NCBI GenBank assembly: GCA_944387075.1
Contig: CALXDO010000096.1
Coordinates: 1-33,012, forward strand
Origin: an uncultured Oscillospiraceae bacterium
Lineage (GTDB): Bacteria > Bacillota > Clostridia > Oscillospirales > Oscillospiraceae
DNA: 33,012 nucleotides
Reading direction: 5' to 3'
How positions within the stretch are numbered: the stretch's first letter is position 1; the number at the start of each line of letters is the position of its first letter. A program made the position numbers and the translations under genes. Positions 1 through 8,077 of the stretch are shown one piece after another. The notes below the pieces were generated by a model. That model did no database searches. It was not told the DNA's origin and saw nothing but the letters and a program-made list of their open reading frames with translations.

Positions 1-1
1 A

Positions 2-1129
2 TGCAGCGTGTGGTTTTTCCTCTGTGTGTTGGTTCTGTCTGGGGGAACCGTGGTTTATGACACATGGGTGGCCCAGCGTCAGGCGAAATGGAGCCAACAA
101 GCGTCCCAATACGAGGGGGAGCGGATGCAGTTGGAACTGGAACTGCTGAGCCTGCGGGATTTCAGCCGTGGTTTTGGGCTGCACGCTTTTCTCATCCAGC
201 GGCTGCGCCGCCTGTTTGAAAGCTACTGGAAGCAGACCGGGCAGGAGCAGAGCCGAAAGACGGCCATGGGCTCGGTGCTGCAATTTCTGTGTGGGTATGG
301 CGTCCAGGTGCTCTGTCTTTTGGCGGGGGCCATTCTGGTGGCTGGGGGGCAGATGACTGTGGGCGGCATCTTGGGGGGATACTTGCTCATCCCCACCGTC
401 CGACAGGGATGGAAGACCATCAAACAGGTGGTGGTGGAGTTCAAACAGGAGGAGAAATTCGGGGCCCGAATGGTATACTTCTATCAGGACAGGGAGCCAG
501 AGGCTTGCGGGGCATCCCCGCAAGCTGTACAGGAACTGGTTCTGGAGGACGTGAGTTTTTCTTATCACCCACAGGAAGAGCCGGTGCTGGCCCACCTCAA
601 TCTGACGGTGACAGCCCAGGAGAATGTGCAACTGGCGGGTGGCAACGGGTGTGGAAAGTCCACCTTGGCGGCACTGTTGAGCGGCGTGTATGCCCCGGTG
701 GATGGAGAGATTGTGGATGGAAAGGGGCGTGTTCTCTCCTTGCAACAGCTTCGCAGGTCGGTGGCCCTACAGGAGCAGGACGGTGTGATCTTTTCCGGTA
801 CGGTGTGGGAAAACCTGTTTTTGCCCCTGTCACAAAAAGCGGCCGCCGCACAGCTGCTGGATGAACTGGCCTTCTCCAAGTCCCTGGAGTATCGCGTGGA
901 GGGGGATGGGAAGAACCTATCCCCCGGAGAGAGAAAGAAGCTGCTACTCACCCGAGCACTACTCCAAGACACGCCATTCCTCCTTTTAGATGAACCGTTG
1001 AACCATTTGGATGCCCAGGGCCGCGCCGCACTGGTGCGCCGCTTGCGGGAGCGGGCCCAGGGGATCATTCTCATTTCCCACGACGAGGGGATGCAAGAGC
1101 ATCTGCCCATGCGGGTGGTTTCGCTGTAG
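2..1129 (+). CDS. ABC transporter, fused membrane and ATP-binding domains (5' partial)
   Basis: The reading frame is open to the left edge, so the true start and part of the membrane domain lie outside the window; the first possible start inside is GTG at 8. Counting from there, residues 1-20 and about 90-130 are hydrophobic membrane segments of an exporter-type transmembrane domain. The nucleotide-binding domain follows: Walker A GGNGCGKST (211-219), a Q-loop region around 254-258, a signature variant LSPGE (304-308) in place of LSGGQ, Walker B FLLLDEP (324-330), a D-loop LNHLD and the switch histidine in ISHD (356-359). It should couple ATP hydrolysis to export across the cytoplasmic membrane; the substrate cannot be read from the sequence. 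It ends in TAG. The next gene has its own promoter, so this gene probably closes an operon that begins upstream. Confidence 0.88.
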   Translation, partial: CSVWFFLCVLVLSGGTVVYDTWVAQRQAKWSQQASQYEGERMQLELELLSLRDFSRGFGLHAFLIQRLRRLFESYWKQTGQEQSRKTAMGSVLQFLCGYGVQVLCLLAGAILVAGGQMTVGGILGGYLLIPTVRQGWKTIKQVVVEFKQEEKFGARMVYFYQDREPEACGASPQAVQELVLEDVSFSYHPQEEPVLAHLNLTVTAQENVQLAGGNGCGKSTLAALLSGVYAPVDGEIVDGKGRVLSLQQLRRSVALQEQDGVIFSGTVWENLFLPLSQKAAAAQLLDELAFSKSLEYRVEGDGKNLSPGERKKLLLTRALLQDTPFLLLDEPLNHLDAQGRAALVRRLRERAQGIILISHDEGMQEHLPMRVVSL

Positions 1130-1139
1130 AGGGAAGGTA

Positions 1140-1168
1140 TTTACAAAATATGTGGTATGCGGTATATT
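1140..1168 (+). promoter_or_regulatory. Sigma-A type promoter for the DUF3267 gene
   Basis: TTTACA (1140-1145) and TATATT (1163-1168) are separated by 17 bp. They lie in the gap after the ABC transporter gene and about 75 bp before the next start codon. Both hexamers are one or two bases from consensus. No experimental support is available. Confidence 0.6.
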
Positions 1169-1244
1169 GGGGGAGATATTGGCAATAACATGGGATGAAT
1201 GGCAGGAAGTAATTGGCATTCACCCCAAAGGAGTGTAAGAGCAA

Positions 1245-1871
1245 ATGCAAAAACAGGAACGAAAGCTAACACCCCAAGAGCAGCAGCGCAAAGAACGCTT
1301 TGACCAGCTGTGTGAAGTCATGGGCGCAGATGGATACCATAAGCAAGATTTAACGGTGGGGGTTGTTTCTGCTAGTGTGATGGGGCTTTTGATGGCGCTT
1401 CCCTTTTGTGTGGTGACCATATGGCTTTATTTCAACGTGAAACAAGTGGGAGAATACCTGTTACAGCTGAATTGGATATTCCTCCCTCTCTTTGTGGCTT
1501 TTATTGTTCTGCATGAGGCGATACACGGATTGACGTGGGGGCTTTTTGCAAAAAATCACTTCAAGTCCATCAAATTTGGTGTGATTTGGAGTGCGTTGAC
1601 CCCATACTGCACCTGTGAGGAGCCTTTGAAACGATGGCAGTCTCTTCTGGGCGGACTGATGCCTACGTTGATTCTTGGCTTTGGAATGTTCGCCGCCGCC
1701 CTTGCTTTTCATAGTGATTTGCTGTTTCTCCTGTCAGAATGTATGATTTTGGGCGGTGGTGGTGATTTCTTGATTGCGTTGAAACTCTTGCTCTATCGAG
1801 CGAAGGGGAAAAAGGTGATGTTTTATGACCACCCGTATGAATGTGGCCTGGTGGTCTTTGAGCAAGCATAA
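1245..1871 (+). CDS. DUF3267 family membrane protein, putative zinc metallopeptidase
   Basis: A 208-residue protein with a charged N-terminal stretch of about 40 residues, then about four membrane segments (roughly 43-65, 78-95, 133-155, 160-180). The segment near residue 90 carries HEAIHG, an HExxH zinc-binding motif next to a membrane helix, as in the DUF3267 (putative zincin) family. A glycine-rich GGGGDF stretch near 172-177 may help form the metal site. AAAGGAGTG lies about 7 nt before the ATG, supporting this start. Base composition is more AT-rich than in the flanking genes. Its substrate is unknown; members are assumed to act inside or at the membrane. Family assignment rests on the motif and topology and is fairly firm; protease activity is inferred. 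Confidence 0.8.
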   Translation: MQKQERKLTPQEQQRKERFDQLCEVMGADGYHKQDLTVGVVSASVMGLLMALPFCVVTIWLYFNVKQVGEYLLQLNWIFLPLFVAFIVLHEAIHGLTWGLFAKNHFKSIKFGVIWSALTPYCTCEEPLKRWQSLLGGLMPTLILGFGMFAAALAFHSDLLFLLSECMILGGGGDFLIALKLLLYRAKGKKVMFYDHPYECGLVVFEQA

Positions 1872-1988
1872 TCATTCGGGTGTTTCATTATCCATTGGGT
1901 GAGGGGATTTTTTACGACTGCTGGTGTCAACGGCGGATAGGTATGGTATTACAATGGCAAATTAGAATCCATGGAGGATAATCTGAAT

Positions 1989-2648
1989 ATGACAAAGAAG
2001 AGAGGGACAAGCGGAAAGAGCTATTTATTTCTTGCCATATGTGCATTGCTAGGCATTGGCTTGGAGCTGGTTTTGGCTTGGGGAATAGAGCCGCTTTTTG
2101 GCATTTCTATGGGAACGTATACAACATTCCAGATTATAATACATTGGAGTGTTGTTTGTGTGATTTGGTTTGTCGTAGGAGTTTTTGTGATCAATTTCGC
2201 AAAACAGAAATACCAGTTTCATTTATGGGAAGAAAAGAGTAAACTGAAAGGATGGCAATACCTGGGGGTTGCTGCGTGTTTGTTGGTGTCTGTCATGACT
2301 CATTATTTGGATTGGGGCGGATTTAAGCCACTTCTGGAATTTCAACGATTGGGTGTGCTAAAGTTTGTTTTCCAGTATATATACTACCTTTTAGAGACTT
2401 TTCTGATGAGTCTAATGATCATTTTCGGACAAAAAGCTTGTGAAAAATGGTTTGAGAAAGAGAATGTTCCCTATGGGGGCATTGTTCTTGCTTTGACATG
2501 GGGATTACTGCATATTTTATCAAAAGGAAGTGTTGCAGTTGGTTTGATGTGCGCTTTTGGCGGCTTTCTATACGGTAGCTCCTATTTAATAGTAGATAAA
2601 GATTATCGAAAAGCCTTACCTCTCATGTACCTCATGTTTGTATTATAA
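1989..2648 (+). CDS. Multi-pass membrane protein, CPBP-like with degenerate motifs
   Basis: About 219 residues with six or more hydrophobic segments. An upstream in-frame ATG at 1971 exists, but GGAGG (1973-1977) lies 11 nt before the ATG at 1989, so the latter is preferred. Near the C-terminus, LTWGLLHILS followed by a glycine-rich helix resembles motif 2 (FxxxH) of CPBP/Abi intramembrane proteases. The expected EExxxR of motif 1 is reduced to a single glutamate (YYLLET) and no clear third motif is seen. It is therefore either a divergent or inactive CPBP member or an unrelated membrane protein. The gene is clearly AT-richer than the selenium and housekeeping genes downstream. CPBP proteins often sit near ABC exporters in peptide self-immunity loci, but nothing here proves that role. 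Confidence 0.6.
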   Translation: MTKKRGTSGKSYLFLAICALLGIGLELVLAWGIEPLFGISMGTYTTFQIIIHWSVVCVIWFVVGVFVINFAKQKYQFHLWEEKSKLKGWQYLGVAACLLVSVMTHYLDWGGFKPLLEFQRLGVLKFVFQYIYYLLETFLMSLMIIFGQKACEKWFEKENVPYGGIVLALTWGLLHILSKGSVAVGLMCAFGGFLYGSSYLIVDKDYRKALPLMYLMFVL

Positions 2649-2684
2649 AGAAAATTCTGATCCATATTAAAAATGACATCATAG

Positions 2685-2720
2685 AGCAGTCATGCACAGG
2701 TTGCAGGGCTGCTTTTTCTT
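2685..2720 (+). terminator. Rho-independent terminator after the CPBP-like gene
   Basis: AGCAGTC (2685-2691) pairs with GGCTGCT (2707-2713) through seven pairs including one T-G wobble. The loop holds a further TGCA/TGCA pairing. The run TTTTTCTT follows directly. Confidence 0.6.
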
Positions 2721-2811
2721 AAAAGGAGTTCAGCCAGAAGGAGAGAAAACTTGCAGGAAATGGGATGGCCGAAGAAAAGGGGGATTCCATCTGGTTCCGG
2801 CTTCCAGTGTG

Positions 2812-2820
2812 TGGTATAAT
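2812..2820 (+). promoter_or_regulatory. Extended -10 promoter for the nitroreductase gene
   Basis: TGG followed by TATAAT (2815-2820) is a perfect extended -10 element. The -35 region at about 2792-2797 (TGGTTC) is poor, as is usual for extended -10 promoters. Transcription would begin near 2827, about 22 nt before the start codon. Confidence 0.6.
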
Positions 2821-2848
2821 GGGGAAAAAACAACAAGGAGGTATTCCC

Positions 2849-3370
2849 ATGAAAGAAACCCTGATGGATTTGAAGCAGCGCCGCAGCTGCCGCAAGTACC
2901 TGCCAAAACAGGTCGCAGAGGAGGAGCTGAATGCCATTTTGGAGGCGGGTACCTATGCCCCCACGGGCAGAGGGGCACAGTCTCCGGTGATCGTAGTGGT
3001 GCAAAAGCCCGAGCTGGTGGCCAAGCTGTCCCGCATGAATGCGGAGATTATGGGCACGGACACAGATCCCTTCTACGGAGCCCCGTGTGTGCTGGTGGTG
3101 TTGGCGGACACCCAGCGCCCCACCTACCTCTATGACGGGGCACTGGTCATGGGAAACTTAATGAACGCCGCCCAGGCGGTGGGGGTAGACTCCTGTTACA
3201 TCTTCCGGGCCAAGGAGATGTTTGCCTCTGAAGAGGGGCAGGCCCTGTTGAAGGAGTGGGGCATTCCCCAGCACTACGAGGGCATCGGCAATTGTATTTT
3301 GGGTTACCGGGCCGAAGGTGGCGTGCAAGAGCCTGCGCCCCGGAAAGAAGGATATATCATAAGGGTGTGA
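2849..3370 (+). CDS. Nitroreductase family protein
   Basis: A 173-residue FMN-dependent nitroreductase-family protein, expected to reduce nitro compounds, quinones or similar acceptors with NAD(P)H in the cytoplasm. The N-terminus has the family pattern LKQRRSCRKY and then APTGRGAQSPVIVVV, which form the FMN phosphate and ring contacts. GALVMGNLMNAAQAVGVDSCY matches the central helix, and GNCILGYR the C-terminal strand. The frame is open further upstream to 2765, but AAGGAGG lies 8 nt before the ATG at 2849 and the family begins here; the upstream part would also overlap the promoter. The physiological substrate is unknown. The next gene begins 28 nt downstream and may be co-transcribed. Confidence 0.9.
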   Translation: MKETLMDLKQRRSCRKYLPKQVAEEELNAILEAGTYAPTGRGAQSPVIVVVQKPELVAKLSRMNAEIMGTDTDPFYGAPCVLVVLADTQRPTYLYDGALVMGNLMNAAQAVGVDSCYIFRAKEMFASEEGQALLKEWGIPQHYEGIGNCILGYRAEGGVQEPAPRKEGYIIRV

Positions 3371-3398
3371 GGGCCTGTCGGCGGAAGGAGAGAGTGGA

Positions 3399-4268
3399 AT
3401 GAAGCTCAAACGTATGATTCCCCTGGTGCTAGTACTTTTGATGATTTGCGCCCCCCAGGTGGCGTATGCCAACATGGCCGCACCTGCTGACCCGGATGTG
3501 GGCTCCTCCATCACCTTTCAGAAAAATGAGGAGATTTCGGTGCAGTCCGAGGTGTTGGACATCACGGTACACGGGGCAAAGGCGGATCTGGTGGCCACCT
3601 ACACCATGGAGAACACCACCGATGAGCGAGTGGTTACGCCCTCCATGTTTCTCTCGCCCAATCTGGAGGAGGGGGGTGTTCAGGTCCAGGTGCAAGGGGA
3701 GGATGTCCCCTTCACGGTGGATCAGTACGCCCTCAACTTCACCACGGAAATCCAGATGGAGGATTGGCAGTATCTGGTCCTGAGTGAGGACGCCGCCGAT
3801 CCACAGGGGCAAACCGTGGATGCCATCCGTTTTGAGTTGGCCTTGGAACCGGGGCAGCAGTCTCAAGTGGTGGTGTCCTACACCTATCGCCTGGGGGGCT
3901 ATCCAGACTACGATTTCAATGTCAAGCGGGGAGATTTGAAATACTATCTCCGGCCTGCCGCCCTGTGGAAGGATTTCTCCAGCCTGACCATCAACCTCTA
4001 TTTGGATGAGGAAATGCCGGTGCTGGCGTACAGCAATCTGGCCTTTGAAAAGGTTGGGCCTCGCACCTATCAATACACTTCGGATACTTTGCCGGAGGAA
4101 AATTTGAGCATTACCGTGGATGAGTCCTGGTGGCAAAACATCTTCAGTACGCTGCGCAACCCCTATTTGCACGCGGTGATGGTGAGTTTGGCACCGGTGA
4201 TCCTCATGGCACTGGTGTGTGTGTTTCTGATCGTCCGGCGTGTGCGCCGCGCCAAGAAGCACCAATAG
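3399..4268 (+). CDS. Secreted, C-terminally membrane-anchored protein of unknown function
   Basis: A 289-residue protein. Residues 1-25 are a typical signal peptide with a positively charged start, a leucine/valine core and a likely AYA cleavage site. Residues 26-255 form an extracytoplasmic region rich in valine, threonine and acidic residues, probably beta-sheet domains. Residues about 258-281 are a single membrane helix followed by the basic tail RRVRRAKK, so the bulk faces outside. The pattern recalls DUF4424-type proteins, but I do not recognise it firmly. AAGGAGAG precedes the ATG. It lies between a nitroreductase and a sensor kinase gene, and a strong hairpin follows. No enzymatic motif was seen. 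Confidence 0.75.
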   Translation: MKLKRMIPLVLVLLMICAPQVAYANMAAPADPDVGSSITFQKNEEISVQSEVLDITVHGAKADLVATYTMENTTDERVVTPSMFLSPNLEEGGVQVQVQGEDVPFTVDQYALNFTTEIQMEDWQYLVLSEDAADPQGQTVDAIRFELALEPGQQSQVVVSYTYRLGGYPDYDFNVKRGDLKYYLRPAALWKDFSSLTINLYLDEEMPVLAYSNLAFEKVGPRTYQYTSDTLPEENLSITVDESWWQNIFSTLRNPYLHAVMVSLAPVILMALVCVFLIVRRVRRAKKHQ

Positions 4269-4291
4269 GTTCAGCTCATAAGACTGTGAAA

Positions 4292-4333
4292 CCCCATCGG
4301 CGCTCCTGTGGCCTCCACGGGGAGCCGATGGGG
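4292..4333 (+). terminator. Long stem-loop, possible terminator without a T-tract
   Basis: CCCCATCG (4292-4299) pairs with CGATGGGG (4326-4333). An inner helix GCTCC-T-GTGG pairs with CCAC-G-GGAGC around the loop CCT, with small bulges. The following bases are TAAATG rather than a T-run, so this may be an inefficient terminator, an mRNA 3'-end stabiliser or a regulatory structure. Confidence 0.4.
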
Positions 4334-4425
4334 TAAATGTTGGGCACATCCGGCGAAATATGGAAGTTGTTGCTGTAGATGTCGTATGCGATTGGTCAGC
4401 CAAAGAACAAGGGAGAGGATAGACG

Positions 4426-6936
4426 TTGGGTCACAGAAGGACAAAACCACCCAAGTGGAGCTACCGGCTTACCGGTGTGGTCATGGTGGTGTTCATGCTG
4501 GTATCGGTGCTGGTGTTTTATCTGGTGCAGAAGGTGCTGCTGGAAAATGCTCAGAACTTGGGCAATGAGCTGGCCAGCCGGTATGCCCAGATGGAGTTGG
4601 AGCATGTGCACACGGCGGAACGCTTTTTGATGCTGGGGGCGTGGGATGTGGAGGGACAGGTAGAGGCTGGGGCCACCACAGAGGATTTAGAAGCGTGGAT
4701 GCAGCGCTTTACCTTCAACGTCAACCAGGCTGTGGGCAGCGGTCTGGTGCCCTTTGGCGTGGTGAATGGCATTTGGGTAGCTGGAGATGGGGGAGAGGCA
4801 TGGCTGGAGGACGGCCCGCCCACCCAACAGAGCTGGTATCAGCAGGCCATGGAGACGGATGGCCAAAGCCCCATTCTCTCCACCTGCCAACCTGTGCAAG
4901 GGGGAGTCAATCCCATTATCGTAGCCCAGCGGTGTGGAGAGACTGCGGTGGTACTGGCCTTCCAGGTGACCCTGGGGGAGGAGGAGATGGGACAGGGGGC
5001 CGGGACCCTTCCGGCGGGCAGTTCTTACTATCTGTGCGATGCCCAGGGGAATTTGCTCTATGCTAAGACCCAACTACAGGTGGAGCCGGAAGAACTACAG
5101 CCGTATATTTACACCCTCTTCCAACAGATTAAGGCGGGACAGTTGGATGATGCCCAGGAGTACATCTACGACTTGGTGGCTGAGAAACGGGCGGTCTTTT
5201 TCCACACCCAGGAGGACGGGGGCGTATCCATCATCACCATCCCCTATTCCGCCCTGTTTGGCGACCTTCGCCAGGCATTTGATCTGGTTATCGGCATTTG
5301 CGTCGCGGTGTTCCTGGTTTTGGTGTTTTTGGGGGTGCGGGAACACCGGCTGCAGCAGAGATTGTCCCGAGAAAATGAGACAGTGGCGGCGTTGGGAAAT
5401 CTGTACTACTCCATCTACCGGGTCAACTGGGACACAGGCACCTATGAGGCCATCAAACGGGCACAAGACCTGACCCCATACATTCCCATCCGGGGAAAGT
5501 ATGAGGACTTGCTGCAAGTCATCGGCCAGTACATCGACCAGGAGACCTTTGATCAGTTTAAGTCCAGTTTTTCCTTGGAGCGGATGCGGGATTTGGTGGA
5601 GCACAAAGTTTCGGACTACGGCGGGGAGTTCCGGCGGCGGTTTGGCACGGAGTACCGGTGGGTCAATGTGCGCCTGCTGTTTGACGACTCCTTGCAGCGC
5701 AATGAGGCGGTTTTGTGCTTCCGCCAAGTGGATGAGGAGAAAACCCAGCGGTTGCAACAGCTGGAAATGTTGGAACACGCCCTGGATCAGGCCAAGGAGA
5801 GCGAGGAAGCCAAAACTCAGTTTTTCTCTCAGATGAGCCACGACATGCGCACCCCCCTCAATGTGATTCTGGGCACGGTGGAACTGGCCCAGCGCAGACA
5901 GGCCGAGGGGGCGGACACCAGGGGAGAGTGGAATCAGGTGCAGCTGGCGGCCAGACAGATGCTGGAGCTCATCAACGATATTTTGGAAATCTCCCGCATG
6001 GAGCGCACCGACCTGCATTTGAAGAATGACCCCTGTGATCTGACCGACACGGTGGGCCAGTGTCTGGCGGCATTTCAATCCCAGGCGGACCTCCAGCACA
6101 AGCACCTGGAGGTGACCCTGGATTTGATCCACCCCAAGGTGTATGTGGATGGGTTCCGGTTACAGCAGGTGCTCAACAACCTGGTGTCCAACGCCTTGAA
6201 ATTTACCCGGGAAGGGGACCGTATCCAAGTGGAGGTGAGCCAATCCCAGCAGAAAAATAGGGAAATGTGCCGCATTGTGGTGGCGGATACCGGTATTGGT
6301 ATGTCGGAAGAGTTCCTGCCCCATCTGTTCACCCCTTATGCCCGAGAGGCCCGGTTCGGGGTACAGACCGTGTTGGGAACCGGGTTGGGGATGGTGATTG
6401 TGCAGACCATTGTCCATGGGATGCAGGGGGAAATCCAGGTGGAGAGCGCGCCGGGAAAGGGAACCACGGTGGTACTCACCATTCCCATGGAGCCGGTGGC
6501 GGAGGCGGCGGAGCCGGAACCGGAGCAGTCGGCGGAAGACCCCACGGCGTACCTGGCCGGGAAGCGGGTGCTGCTGGCAGAGGATTATGAGATGAATCTG
6601 GACATTGCCACCCAGCTGCTGGGCCTGTGCGGGGCACAGGTGACCCAGGCCCGGAATGGACAGGAGGCGGTGGAGGCATTTTGTGCCTCCCAGCCCGGTT
6701 GGTTCGATGTGATTTTAATGGATATGAACATGCCTGTCATGGACGGCTGTGCGGCGGCGTCCGCCATCCGCGCCCTGGAGCGGGAGGATGCGGCCACCGT
6801 GCCCATTTTGGCGTTGACGGCCAATGCCTTTGCCGAGGACGTGGCTGCCACGGCCCGGGCAGGGATGAACGCCCATGTGGCAAAACCCATCGATATGCGG
6901 CAGTTGGCCACAGTGTTGCGCCAAATAAGCCAATAA
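4426..6936 (+). CDS. Hybrid sensor histidine kinase with C-terminal receiver domain
   Basis: An 836-residue membrane kinase. Order: membrane helix (about 17-37), extracytoplasmic sensor region of about 240 residues, second membrane helix (about 285-305), PAS-like region (about 325-450), HisKA with the phospho-acceptor H472 in SHDMRTP, HATPase with N-box LNNLVSNALKFT, G1 DTGIGM and G2 GTGLGM, then a receiver domain (about 710-833) with acidic AED, phospho-acceptor D766 in LMDMNMP and K820 in AKP. It should autophosphorylate and pass phosphate to its own receiver, then to an Hpt protein. The start is TTG at 4426, with GGGAGAGG 7 nt upstream; the next in-frame ATG falls inside the first membrane helix. 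An Hpt gene and a receiver-output gene lie convergently next door. The signal sensed is unknown; the sensor domain may be Cache-like. Confidence 0.92.
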   Translation: MGHRRTKPPKWSYRLTGVVMVVFMLVSVLVFYLVQKVLLENAQNLGNELASRYAQMELEHVHTAERFLMLGAWDVEGQVEAGATTEDLEAWMQRFTFNVNQAVGSGLVPFGVVNGIWVAGDGGEAWLEDGPPTQQSWYQQAMETDGQSPILSTCQPVQGGVNPIIVAQRCGETAVVLAFQVTLGEEEMGQGAGTLPAGSSYYLCDAQGNLLYAKTQLQVEPEELQPYIYTLFQQIKAGQLDDAQEYIYDLVAEKRAVFFHTQEDGGVSIITIPYSALFGDLRQAFDLVIGICVAVFLVLVFLGVREHRLQQRLSRENETVAALGNLYYSIYRVNWDTGTYEAIKRAQDLTPYIPIRGKYEDLLQVIGQYIDQETFDQFKSSFSLERMRDLVEHKVSDYGGEFRRRFGTEYRWVNVRLLFDDSLQRNEAVLCFRQVDEEKTQRLQQLEMLEHALDQAKESEEAKTQFFSQMSHDMRTPLNVILGTVELAQRRQAEGADTRGEWNQVQLAARQMLELINDILEISRMERTDLHLKNDPCDLTDTVGQCLAAFQSQADLQHKHLEVTLDLIHPKVYVDGFRLQQVLNNLVSNALKFTREGDRIQVEVSQSQQKNREMCRIVVADTGIGMSEEFLPHLFTPYAREARFGVQTVLGTGLGMVIVQTIVHGMQGEIQVESAPGKGTTVVLTIPMEPVAEAAEPEPEQSAEDPTAYLAGKRVLLAEDYEMNLDIATQLLGLCGAQVTQARNGQEAVEAFCASQPGWFDVILMDMNMPVMDGCAAASAIRALEREDAATVPILALTANAFAEDVAATARAGMNAHVAKPIDMRQLATVLRQISQ

Positions 6937-6982
6937 AATCAGGCCCTGTGTGGAAATGATCTCCACACGGGGCCTGATTTTT
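6937..6982. terminator. Bidirectional terminator between convergent operons
   Basis: AATCAGGCCCTGTGTGG pairs with CCACACGGGGCCTGATT, a 17-bp stem with one wobble around a 9-nt loop. TTTTT follows on the plus strand and TTTTATT on the minus strand, so it can serve both the kinase gene and the opposing response-regulator gene. Confidence 0.85.
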
Positions 6983-6988
6983 GTCCGT

Positions 6989-8077
6989 TCATATGATAGA
7001 GGAAATCTCATCCTTACTGGCCTGGACCACCTGATACAGCTGAGGGGAGAGCACAATGCCTACCTCGGCGGAAAGGGCCCGCAGCATACGCTCCACGCAG
7101 TCGGCGCATCCCCGGTAGTATTGCAGGTAGTGCTGCACCCGCAGGGCGGTGCGGACAAACCGGGCGGAAAGGGGAATGGCATCCCCACTGCCCTCGGGAG
7201 GGTATCCTGAGCCGTCCACGTTTTTGTGGTGCCAGTAGGCAATCTGGGCGGCATAGTGCAGCAAAGGCACATCCTGACCCTCCCAGGCCAACAGGTCACG
7301 GCCCAGCTGGGTGTGCTGGCGATAGAGTTGGGCATCCGTATCCTCCCCATCTTCGCCATGCTCTAACACAGAATCGGGCAGCCCCAGCAGGCCGATGTCG
7401 CAGAACATGGCCGCCATACCCATCAGGCGAGCATCGTCGTCGCTCACCTTTGCGGTGGGAAATTGCTGAATGTAGCGTTGCGCCAGCAGGGTGGTGATGT
7501 CGCCCAATTGGCGGTATTTCTCCAGGTCCAGAACCGGACGGAGATGGCAAAATGCCTCCAACTTTTGGGCCCATACCCGGCATAGAGCCTGGGTTTCCTC
7601 CACACTTCGTGCCTGGAGCAGATCGGTCGCCAGTTCCGCATCCGACGGGGCCTGGGCCTCCTGTGGTTTCACGTCCAGAATGGTGGTGTTGGGGGGCCAG
7701 GCCGCCCGCACCACCCGGCACACCCGCTCCTGAACGGTGTGGGGGTTGACGGGCTTGACCAGAAAATCCACCACACCCCGCTCTACGCCGGTTCGCACAT
7801 CCTTTTCCTGCGCGTCGGTGGTAATGAAAATTACCGGCAGACAGGCGGTGGAGCCGTGCCCCTGAAGATGGTGGAGGAGGGTGAAGCCGGCGCCCCGGCG
7901 CTCCAGACAGATGTCCAGCAAAATGGCGCACACCCGATGGGCGTGGTGGCGCAGATAAATCATCGCCTTATGGGCATCGGGGATGCACTCCACCTGGAAC
8001 AGATTTTTGAAAATCTCGTTGAGGATGGCCAAGTCCAGCTCCGAGTCATCAATCACCAACAGCGTGTCCCGAATCAT
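6989..8077 (-). CDS. Response regulator with degenerate HD-GYP output domain
   Basis: A 362-residue protein. Residues 1-125 are a receiver: acidic pair D10/D11, phospho-acceptor D55 in ILLDIC, T87 and K108 in LVKPV. Residues about 210-350 resemble an HD-GYP cyclic-di-GMP phosphodiesterase: H255 in HTQLG, HH at 283-284, and DGSGYP at 288-293. Where the family has HDIGK, this protein reads CDIGL (226-230), so the metal-binding histidine of the HD pair and the conserved lysine are both lost. Phosphodiesterase activity is therefore doubtful; it may bind nucleotide or partner proteins instead. The frame stays open upstream for another 143 codons, but ATG at 8077 overlaps the Hpt stop codon by 4 bp and begins the receiver fold, so it is the start. 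Confidence 0.88.
   Translation of the reverse strand: MIRDTLLVIDDSELDLAILNEIFKNLFQVECIPDAHKAMIYLRHHAHRVCAILLDICLERRGAGFTLLHHLQGHGSTACLPVIFITTDAQEKDVRTGVERGVVDFLVKPVNPHTVQERVCRVVRAAWPPNTTILDVKPQEAQAPSDAELATDLLQARSVEETQALCRVWAQKLEAFCHLRPVLDLEKYRQLGDITTLLAQRYIQQFPTAKVSDDDARLMGMAAMFCDIGLLGLPDSVLEHGEDGEDTDAQLYRQHTQLGRDLLAWEGQDVPLLHYAAQIAYWHHKNVDGSGYPPEGSGDAIPLSARFVRTALRVQHYLQYYRGCADCVERMLRALSAEVGIVLSPQLYQVVQASKDEISSII

Noticed and set aside
1872-1988. Promoter or terminator between the DUF3267 gene and the CPBP-like gene
   Set aside because: TACAAT at 1950-1955 has no convincing -35, and ATCC/GGAT before the T-run at about 1910 gives only a weak stem.
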